Assembly: GCA_024642645.1 (NCBI GenBank)
Contig: JAHEAS010000009.1
Coordinates: 1-16,767 of the forward strand
Origin: Saprospirales bacterium
GTDB lineage: Bacteria; Bacteroidota; Bacteroidia; Chitinophagales; Saprospiraceae
Length of the DNA: 16,767 nt
Reading direction: 5' to 3'
A model generated the notes under the pieces. The model was not told the DNA's origin, did no database searches, and was given only the letters and a program-made list of their open reading frames with translations. Positions 1-6,492 of the stretch are shown here, piece by piece (within the stretch, counting starts at the first letter, position 1; each line of letters opens with the position of its first letter). The translations under genes and the position numbers were made by a program.

Positions 1-754
1 CCTTGAAGCGGCCATTGTCTTGCCGGAACAGGCGAGTGCCCTTCATCGGGTCGGCGGTTTTCAGTTTTTCGAGGGTCTGCGCCTCATTCAGGATGGGCAG
101 GTTTTTCGGGTTGTGGTTAAGCAGAATCATGTCCAAGTCACCATCCCGGTCGTAGTCGAAGAAGTAGGACTGGTTGCTGAAGGCAGGGCTGTCGAGGCCA
201 TATTCTGCTGCTTTTTCTTGAAAAGTGGCACCCCTCGCCCCGTCCTGAGTAGTATTAATAAATAGCTGATTCCGCCTTTTTTCATCTGGTAAGGCGCCAG
301 AGTAGCACAGGTAAATGTCGAGCTTGCCATCGCCATTGATGTCCACCACATTGACGCCAGTTTTCCAGGGGCCGGGCCTGCCACTTGCGCCAGATTGAGC
401 GGTCACGTCCCGGAATTTCATCCCTTTTCCTTCGTTGATGTAAAGCTTGTTTTCCCCCATGTTGGAGGTGAAATAGAGGTCTTGAAAGCCGTCGTTGTTG
501 AAATCGCCAACCGCTACACCACCGCCGTTGTAGAAGTATTCGTACATCAGGATATTGGTGTTCGGGCCTTCTTCGAGCTTGTTCTGAAAAGTGATATTGG
601 TTTTTTCCGAAGGCAATAATTCAAAAAGGGCAGGTTGGCCGTTGGCAATTTCCTCAGTTGTGCCATGCTCTTCGTTCTGATTTTTACAGGAAAGAACCGA
701 GCAAATCGTGCAACAAAAAACCGAGTAGATGGCTATTTTAAAGTTTGTCGTCAT
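1..754 (-). CDS. CRTAC1-like FG-GAP/VCBS repeat lipoprotein (3' end beyond window)
   Basis: I read an open frame from the ATG at 754 to the left edge, 251 codons with no stop. The N-terminus is a lipoprotein signal peptide with lipobox VLSC and lipidated Cys at residue 23, so the protein is probably anchored in the outer membrane. Three FG-GAP calcium-binding motifs of the DxNxDGxxD type follow: DFNNDGFQD (84-92), DINGDGKLD (138-146) and DYDRDGDLD (200-208), which is a beta-propeller signature. Full-length relatives are usually about 1,100 residues and often end in an ASPIC/UnbV domain, which would lie off this window. In Bacteroidota such proteins commonly sit beside SusC/SusD pairs, as here. 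They may act in binding substrate at the surface, but no enzymatic activity can be assigned. A strong hairpin separates it from the susD-like gene, so it may be transcribed on its own. Confidence 0.85.
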   Translation of the reverse strand, partial: MTTNFKIAIYSVFCCTICSVLSCKNQNEEHGTTEEIANGQPALFELLPSEKTNITFQNKLEEGPNTNILMYEYFYNGGGVAVGDFNNDGFQDLYFTSNMGENKLYINEGKGMKFRDVTAQSGASGRPGPWKTGVNVVDINGDGKLDIYLCYSGALPDEKRRNQLFINTTQDGARGATFQEKAAEYGLDSPAFSNQSYFFDYDRDGDLDMILLNHNPKNLPILNEAQTLEKLKTADPMKGTRLFRQDNGRFK

Positions 755-782
755 AGTTTGTTTCAAAAATAAACTTCGTGCG

Positions 783-790
783 ACAAGATA
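783..790 (-). promoter_or_regulatory. possible -7 element (TATCTTGT) before the FG-GAP lipoprotein gene
   Basis: On the minus strand TATCTTGT lies about 28 nt before the ATG at 754 and after the 833-869 hairpin. It matches the Bacteroidota -7 consensus TAnnTTTG except for the last two bases. I see no good TTG at the right distance upstream, so the call is weak. The position after a terminator makes a dedicated promoter sensible. Confidence 0.3.
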
Positions 791-832
791 GGATTTTCTC
801 AACTTATGGAATGAACACCCGCCTTAAACAAG

Positions 833-869
833 CACTCCCCCAACCACTACAAAAGTGGTTGGAGGAGTG
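833..869 (-). terminator. hairpin terminator after the susD-like gene
   Basis: Two 16-nt arms (833-848 and 854-869) flank a 5-nt loop. On the minus-strand RNA the only non-Watson-Crick pair is a G-U wobble (839/863). On the plus strand the same position would be a C-A mismatch, so the stem fits minus-strand transcription. A moderately U-rich tail (CTTGTTTAA) follows. It lies 41 nt past the susD-like stop and probably ends the susCD transcript or limits read-through into the downstream lipoprotein gene. Confidence 0.75.
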
Positions 870-910
870 AATAAGCTTGAAATGTTTATTAAAACCTAAA
901 TTAATAGCAA

Positions 911-2791
911 TTATTGATAACCAGGATTTTGCACAAGCTTCGAATTCCGGTTAATCTCATCCCTACTTATTGGACGATAGTACATCTTGTCATTCCAAAC
1001 CCGTGTTTCGTTTTCCGTGTTGTCATATACCGTGTAAGTATAATCATATACCGAAGTATCATGACGATAAGGCACAAGCGCCGATTTGCCTGGTTTGAGT
1101 GCAGCAGTCACGTTAATGGCTTTAACACCTCTGCCCAAAACATCGCCCATCAGCCAACGGCGGCCATCATGATAGCGGTGTTCTTCGTATGCCAATTCTA
1201 CACGACGCTCGTTCCTAAGCCGCTGTTTCAAAGCATCACCTGAATCATTTATTGCAGGCATACCAGCCCTGAAGCGGATTTTATTAATCCATGCTACTGC
1301 CTCACCTTCTTGCCCTAGTTCTATGGATGCCTCTGCATAGATAAGCGCCATTTCTGTGTAGCGGATAAACGGCCATGGAATGGTCTGTGCGTTCGACTGG
1401 TTGTCTGGCAAACCGGGGTCAGCATCAATGAACTTGCGGGTATAGTAGTGCGTGCGGCTACCGTTCCAGTTCTCGACAGATGATTCACGGGTGTCAATGC
1501 CGTTCAATAAGCCGCCACTACCATCGTCGTAATAGCCGGTTTGTACTTGATTGGCTGGGTCAAGGCCGGCAACGTCTGAAGGGCGTGGCTTCCAGCCGGC
1601 ACCATCAAAAAGGACAGTAGCATAAAATCGTGGGTCACGATTTTCGTAAGGGGCTGCCTTTTGAGCAGGATTGTTCCAGTCAAACTTGCTTCCGTCCATC
1701 ATTTCATAATCATCCACTAATTGTTGGATTGGCGTGTTGCCCGCCCAGTTGTGGTAGCCGTTTGGTCCATTGTTGATGCCGTAGTGGATACCGCCCAGAG
1801 GCCAGTTATCTTCTTGCGTAAACTCTGCAGTGTGGGTGCGCTGCAGTATTAGCTCGACAGCGGCAGCGGGATCGCCAACAGCGCTCTGGCCCCCCATTGC
1901 GATGGAATTATAGTTTTTCATGCCTTCTTCCGCAGAAACGGGTGCGGTCAGGTCAAGCTTGTAGCCAGCACCAGCGTCAAGCACTGCTTTTGCAGCAGCT
2001 TGTGCAGCTTGCCAGCGGGCGGTGCGGTCACCACCTGTGTATGCCACCAATGCAATGTCGGAGTAGCCAGCCAATGTGGGGGATTTGGACTGTGCAGTGG
2101 AGGCATCGTGGAGGTCGCTTGCTGCGTACAGCAGTATCCGCGCCTTCAATGCCATCGCGCTCAACTTTGACGCCCGGCCATTGGTTTCGGGCTTGCCGTC
2201 GAGCAGGTTCGTGGCTTGATCAAGGTCGGCCACGATGAAGTTCACGCACTCCTCGAAGGTGCTGCGGGCGATGGAATAGTCTTCGTTCAAACCATAAGGC
2301 CGGTCAACAAGTGGCACACCACCATAGTACCTTAGTAGCTGGTGGTAGTAGTAGGCCCGCAGGAAATGTGACTCGCCCAAAAGCCTGTCACGCAGTTCCG
2401 TGTCGGTGAACGTTGCCTTCGGCAAATTCTCCAAGGCGATGTTTGCCTGGCGGATGGCGAGGTACATCGTGTTCCACTCGTAGGTTGGGCTCATCCACGA
2501 CAAGCTGCCGGGGCTTTCAGAGCCTTCGGTAAAGGTGTTGATGTTCCGGCCAGCGTGGGTAAACATGGCCTCATCGCTAATACCTGCCAAGGCTTGCTCC
2601 TCAAAGCCGCCGTAGCCCAAGAACGAATAGACATTGTAAACGAAGGCTTGCGATAATGGCCCGTCCGCCCATGTGGCGTCACTGGAAATCTTGTCGAGCG
2701 GCTTCGTGTCTAGGAAGTTGTCCTTGCAGGAAAGTGGCAAAAGCACAATCACAAGGAGCGCTATTGGATAGAATAAATTTAATTTTTTCAT
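911..2791 (-). CDS. SusD/RagB-like outer-membrane nutrient-binding lipoprotein
   Basis: This is a 626-aa SusD/RagB family protein. It has a lipoprotein signal with Cys22 after LPLS, so it should be a surface lipoprotein forming the lid of the SusC channel and capturing substrate (family knowledge). The mature start CKDNFLDTKPLDKIS is the usual SusD opening. The N-terminal half carries the helical TPR-type region (for example SHFLRAYYYHQLLRYYGGVPL, about 141-161). The end has the common SusD pattern: RRVELAYEEHRYHDGRRW, YYRPISRDEI and a terminal NPGYQ. It starts 12 bp after the SusC-like stop, so the two genes are almost certainly one operon. The length is somewhat above the typical 500-600. 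The substrate cannot be read from the sequence. Confidence 0.95.
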   Translation of the reverse strand: MKKLNLFYPIALLVIVLLPLSCKDNFLDTKPLDKISSDATWADGPLSQAFVYNVYSFLGYGGFEEQALAGISDEAMFTHAGRNINTFTEGSESPGSLSWMSPTYEWNTMYLAIRQANIALENLPKATFTDTELRDRLLGESHFLRAYYYHQLLRYYGGVPLVDRPYGLNEDYSIARSTFEECVNFIVADLDQATNLLDGKPETNGRASKLSAMALKARILLYAASDLHDASTAQSKSPTLAGYSDIALVAYTGGDRTARWQAAQAAAKAVLDAGAGYKLDLTAPVSAEEGMKNYNSIAMGGQSAVGDPAAAVELILQRTHTAEFTQEDNWPLGGIHYGINNGPNGYHNWAGNTPIQQLVDDYEMMDGSKFDWNNPAQKAAPYENRDPRFYATVLFDGAGWKPRPSDVAGLDPANQVQTGYYDDGSGGLLNGIDTRESSVENWNGSRTHYYTRKFIDADPGLPDNQSNAQTIPWPFIRYTEMALIYAEASIELGQEGEAVAWINKIRFRAGMPAINDSGDALKQRLRNERRVELAYEEHRYHDGRRWLMGDVLGRGVKAINVTAALKPGKSALVPYRHDTSVYDYTYTVYDNTENETRVWNDKMYYRPISRDEINRNSKLVQNPGYQ

Positions 2792-2803
2792 GACATATTT
2801 TGA

Positions 2804-5800
2804 TTAGAATGATAGACTTGCTCCCATGTTGATTACCCTTGCTTGGGGGTAGTAAACACCGGATTGGCTTTCAGTTTCAGGGTCAAAGATTTTGAATTTG
2901 TCAAGTGTCAGCAAATTCAAGGCATTGACATAAACCCGAAGGTCACGGATATGAACCTTGTCGCTCAAGCCTTTGCCGAAGGTATAGCCGAGTTCAATGT
3001 TTTTCAAACGGATATAGTTCTTGCTCAACAAGTAATAAGTATTGTTGCCATAGGAGCCGCCCGTGAAGTAGGTGTCGCCACGGCTGGCCAAACGTGGGTG
3101 TTTGTCGCTTGGGCTGTCAATGCTCCAACGGTTGTCGTATTGGTACTTCACAAAGTTTCCAATGTCGCCTGATTCGGTTTGCAACCTGAGCAATGCGCCA
3201 GTTGCGCCTTGCAGCAGCATAGAGAAATCAAAGTTCTTGAAGTTCATGTTGAAAGTACCGCCGAAGAAGAACTTAGGCGTGCCGTTCTTGTCCAACCTCA
3301 CTTGGTCGTCGGCATCAATTTTCCCATCCCCGTTGTGGTCCTTAAACTTCATGTCACCTGGGATGAGTTCGCCAGTAACCGCACTATAATCCAAGTTATT
3401 GGCTTCAATGGCTGCTTGATCTTTGAACACGCCGTCGGATTCATAAACCAGATAAGCACCAATTGGTTTACCCTCTTGGCGTTGGTAACTTGGTGCACCC
3501 GGAATTTCGTCCATGAAGACCACTTTGTTTTGAGCATAGCCACCATTGAGGCCAGCGCTCCAGCGGAAGTCACCACGGCCAGCATTGTAGAGGAGGCTGT
3601 ACTCAAACCCTGAGTTGTCCACCTTGCCAGCATTTACTGGAGGCAATAGGTTGCTGATACCAGACGAAGCAGGCGTAGAGCCTGTTTTCTGAATCAAAAT
3701 CTGGTCACGCCTGTTTTTGAAGTATTCCAAGCTGAAGTCAAATTTGCCAAACAGGTTGCCGTCAATGCCAAAGTTGAAGTTGTTGGCCCGCTCCCAAGTG
3801 AAATCTGGGTTAGCCAAAATGGTCTCCACCAGTGTGGCTTCCACCACGTTGTTGATGGGATATTGGCCAAAACCATAGGTCGGCAAGTAGGCGTATTCTT
3901 GCAGTTGGCCGTTGAAGAACACTTGGTCGTTGCCCATTTGGCCGTAGGATGCACGGAGTTTCAAGTGGTCAAGCCCATTGACTTTAAACCAGTCCTCTTG
4001 CGTAATGTTCCAGCCCAGCAAAAGGCCAGGGAAGAACCCGTACCTGCCAGATGGCGGGAAGATATAGGAGGCATCATAGCGCCAGATAAATTCGGCGAGG
4101 TACTTTTCGTTGTAATTGTACTGTGCACGGCCATAGTAGCCCAACCTTGCCCGCTCATAAGCACCGCCGCCAGTGCTTTGCCCAACGGTACCGCCAGCAA
4201 ACAATTGGTCAACCGCTGCGGAAATGTAATTCCTGCGGAATGCGTTGTAGTTGGAGCCATTGAATTTTTCTTTGGTTACACCCGCCATCAGTCCGAAGGA
4301 GTTCCCAGCGCCAACCTGAAAGTCATAGCTCAGTATGGCAGTGAGGTTGGTATTCAAAACGTCCCTTGTGGCTTGCAACAACCTTGGGTCGGTAAAATTC
4401 GACCTGACAGCTGGCTCCAGCAATGGCGTTTTGCCATCCGGCTCAAACGAAACTTTGTCCCAGTAGTAAAGCATCCAAGGTGTTTGCCAGCGCTTGAAGT
4501 CTTCGCTCGACTTGTCCACTGCGCCTGACAGGTTCAGCTTCAAGTTCTTAATCCATGGGTTGGTAATGTCCACGCCGCCATTTATTTGAGTGTAGTCCGT
4601 TGGTGCTTCCACGTAGCCCGTTGCATTGGTGGTAATCACATACGGGTTTTGGCCGTTCTCAATGTCCGGCCCGGGTTTGCCGTTTGGCCAAACTTCCGGC
4701 TCGGTAGGCCTACCGCGCATCAGCATCCTGAAAATGGAGCCAGCGCTTTCAGTTGGGTAATGCCGAGCCTCCCGGCGAACCATAACGCCCACATTTGCCT
4801 TTACATAGTCATTTATTTTGGCATCAATGTTTGTCCTGAAATTGTACTGCTTATAGTAGGTGGCGGAGTTTTTATAGTAGCCATCTTGGTCAACATAGCC
4901 CAAGGAAGCAAAATAGGTGAGGTTGTCCGAACCGCCACTCATGTCCAAGTTGTGGCGCTGCTGTGGAGACCAAGATTTGAACGCATCTCCGAACCAGTCG
5001 GTATCTGGGTAGCCCCAAGGGTCGGAATGGTCGCCATATTTCTTGACAGCTTCCGGGCTGTAATTGGCACTCAGTGTCGTTACACCAGCGGTCGGAGAAT
5101 CGTAAACGCCAGTGGTTTTGATAGCTTGCGAAGCGGCAGCCCATTCGCCTTGCGGAATGGACTTGTAAATCGGCAGCTCGTTCATGATGTTGGCGTACTC
5201 CACGGCATTCGACATTTCAGGCACACGGGTAGGCTGCGCCCAACCTTGGTTGAAACTGTAGGAAATGGTCGGTTTGCCAGATTTGCCGCGCTTGGTGGTG
5301 ATGAGCAGTGCCCCGTTGGCAGCACGTGCGCCGTAGATGGCAGCGGAGGCATCTTTCAAAACCGTGATTGACTCAACATCAGCAGGGTTTAGTCGGCCAA
5401 AGCCGCCGTCCCGGTCAGGTATGCCGTCAATGACGATGAGCGGGCTGCTGTTCCCCAAAGTGTTTGTCCCCCGGATGGAGACTCTCGCCCCATCGGCACC
5501 AGGCTCGCCGCTCGTCTGAATCACCGTCAGGCCGGATAGGCGACCAGCCAGCGAGTTGCTCATGTCAACGGCGGGGGACTTCACGATTTCCTTCCCCTTC
5601 AAGGAAGCAACCGCACCCGTCACGGTGACTTTTTTCTGGGAGCCGTAGGCAACTACGACTACCTCGCTCAGATCTGCCCCTTCTTTAAGTGTAACGTTGA
5701 TAGCAGCACTGCTACTCACCGTCACCTCTTGAGAGGAGAATCCAGTAAATGAATAAATGATAACGTCACCTTGGTTGGCTTGAACTTCGTAGTTCCCATC

Positions 5801-5968
5801 AACGTCGGTTACCGTGCCACGGGTGGTGTTTTTTACAAAAACGGTAGCCCCAATGAGAGGTGCCCCGGCTTCATCCAAAACAGAACCCATGATCGTCATT
5901 TGGCCAATAGCATCCATCGAGAGGAAGATGCAAAACAGGGCCATGCAAAAGGTGGAAAATCTAATCAT
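2804..5968 (-). CDS. SusC/RagA-like TonB-dependent outer-membrane transporter
   Basis: This 1,054-aa protein has the full SusC layout. A Sec signal peptide ends near residues 22-23. A carboxypeptidase-regulatory-like beta-sandwich spans about 24-95 (GSVLDEAGAPLIGATVFVK and the following GTVTDVDGNYEV). A TonB-box-like stretch LSEVVVVAYGSQKK lies at 100-113. The plug domain runs to about 230 (SIRGTNTLGNSSPLIVIDGI, VESITVLKDASAAIYGARAA), followed by a long beta-barrel ending in a C-terminal Phe, typical of outer-membrane barrels. It should import a substrate captured by the SusD partner, powered by TonB-ExbBD. There is no STN domain at the N-terminus, so direct anti-sigma signalling is not indicated. 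It is the first gene of the minus-strand operon. The substrate may be a glycan, but this is inferred from the family only. Confidence 0.96.
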   Translation of the reverse strand: MIRFSTFCMALFCIFLSMDAIGQMTIMGSVLDEAGAPLIGATVFVKNTTRGTVTDVDGNYEVQANQGDVIIYSFTGFSSQEVTVSSSAAINVTLKEGADLSEVVVVAYGSQKKVTVTGAVASLKGKEIVKSPAVDMSNSLAGRLSGLTVIQTSGEPGADGARVSIRGTNTLGNSSPLIVIDGIPDRDGGFGRLNPADVESITVLKDASAAIYGARAANGALLITTKRGKSGKPTISYSFNQGWAQPTRVPEMSNAVEYANIMNELPIYKSIPQGEWAAASQAIKTTGVYDSPTAGVTTLSANYSPEAVKKYGDHSDPWGYPDTDWFGDAFKSWSPQQRHNLDMSGGSDNLTYFASLGYVDQDGYYKNSATYYKQYNFRTNIDAKINDYVKANVGVMVRREARHYPTESAGSIFRMLMRGRPTEPEVWPNGKPGPDIENGQNPYVITTNATGYVEAPTDYTQINGGVDITNPWIKNLKLNLSGAVDKSSEDFKRWQTPWMLYYWDKVSFEPDGKTPLLEPAVRSNFTDPRLLQATRDVLNTNLTAILSYDFQVGAGNSFGLMAGVTKEKFNGSNYNAFRRNYISAAVDQLFAGGTVGQSTGGGAYERARLGYYGRAQYNYNEKYLAEFIWRYDASYIFPPSGRYGFFPGLLLGWNITQEDWFKVNGLDHLKLRASYGQMGNDQVFFNGQLQEYAYLPTYGFGQYPINNVVEATLVETILANPDFTWERANNFNFGIDGNLFGKFDFSLEYFKNRRDQILIQKTGSTPASSGISNLLPPVNAGKVDNSGFEYSLLYNAGRGDFRWSAGLNGGYAQNKVVFMDEIPGAPSYQRQEGKPIGAYLVYESDGVFKDQAAIEANNLDYSAVTGELIPGDMKFKDHNGDGKIDADDQVRLDKNGTPKFFFGGTFNMNFKNFDFSMLLQGATGALLRLQTESGDIGNFVKYQYDNRWSIDSPSDKHPRLASRGDTYFTGGSYGNNTYYLLSKNYIRLKNIELGYTFGKGLSDKVHIRDLRVYVNALNLLTLDKFKIFDPETESQSGVYYPQARVINMGASLSF

Positions 5969-6031
5969 GTCACAGTGGTTTATCGAATTTTGTTATGAAT
6001 TGAGTGAATGTATTACCTGACTTGTTTTATG

Positions 6032-6143
6032 TGAATGGGACATGTAAAGCGAGGGCTAAAATTTTATTGCCTACGCCTTTTTTGAAATGAATGGGAAAAT
6101 AATACGGTCGTAATTCGTGTAAAAATTACATTTTTGAATGGGA
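6032..6143 (-). repeat. three direct copies of TCCCATTCA upstream of susC-like gene
   Basis: The plus-strand 9-mer TGAATGGGA occurs at 6032-6040, 6088-6096 and 6135-6143 (TCCCATTCA read toward the susC-like gene). All are in the same orientation, with start-to-start spacings of 56 and 47 bp. Three exact copies within 112 bp of non-coding DNA are unlikely by chance, and they may be binding sites for a regulator of the susCD operon. No regulator gene is adjacent. Confidence 0.5.
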
Positions 6144-6251
6144 GGGTAAAGAAAATGCGATTTCTTGATTTCGCCTAATATTATTTCGGGAAAAAAAATT
6201 GTGCAGTTCTTCGTGGTATTTTCTATTCAGAATGCCAAAAAATAAAAGGTG

Positions 6252-6283
6252 TTGAATTTACTCAAAAACAGAACTTAGTTTTG
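6252..6283 (+). promoter_or_regulatory. possible distal promoter for the PIG-L gene
   Basis: TTG (6252-6254) is followed after 21 nt by TAGTTTTG (6276-6283), a full match to the Bacteroidota -7 consensus TAnnTTTG with acceptable spacing. It would leave a leader of about 200 nt before the ATG at 6493. In AT-rich DNA such matches arise by chance. Confidence 0.25.
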
Positions 6284-6311
6284 TTTTCACACTAGTAAAT
6301 GTGCCGTTTTC

Positions 6312-6344
6312 AAAAGATAAAAAGTGGGCAAAAAGTGAAGCAAA
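6312..6344 (-). promoter_or_regulatory. possible promoter for the susC-like operon
   Basis: On the minus strand TTTG (6344-6341) is followed after 21 nt by TATCTTTT plus G (6319-6311), close to TTTG-N19-21-TAnnTTTG. If real, the susC-like gene would have a leader of about 340 nt containing all three TCCCATTCA copies. A nearer promoter cannot be excluded. Confidence 0.25.
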
Positions 6345-6451
6345 TGAAAACTTTAATCCATCCGGTATTGTATTGGCATGAATGGCTGAGCGAAGTGGGT
6401 TGATAATATTGACAAAAAATGAGCAGTCACTGAAACTCTACCCCAACTCTC

Positions 6452-6459
6452 TATCTTCG
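6452..6459 (+). promoter_or_regulatory. possible proximal -7 element (TATCTTCG) of the PIG-L gene
   Basis: TATCTTCG lies 33 nt before the ATG at 6493 and matches TAnnTTTG at seven of eight bases. It resembles the element at 9088-9095. No TTG is found 17-23 nt upstream, so only half of the promoter is supported. The resulting leader of about 25-30 nt would be of ordinary length. Confidence 0.4.
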
Positions 6460-6492
6460 CATTTTTACAAAATAAACTAACCTACTTAGATA

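Larger units (their letters stand above)
5969..6492. other. 524-bp AT-rich divergent intergenic region
   Basis: This region lies between the divergent susC-like and PIG-L genes and holds no convincing ORF or RNA gene. It contains the three TCCCATTCA repeats on the susC side and several matches of varying quality to Bacteroidota promoter elements (listed separately). Composition is clearly more AT-rich than the flanking genes. Confidence 0.85.

Noticed and set aside
3863..5371. Long plus-strand ORFs (221 and 261 codons) opposite the susC-like gene
   Set aside because: They are antisense shadows of a clear SusC frame with no recognisable domains or start context.
6361..6390. TGAATGGCTG near 6379 shared with the palindrome at 9661-9716
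   Set aside because: A single 10-mer match without any inverted partner; chance is a reasonable explanation.
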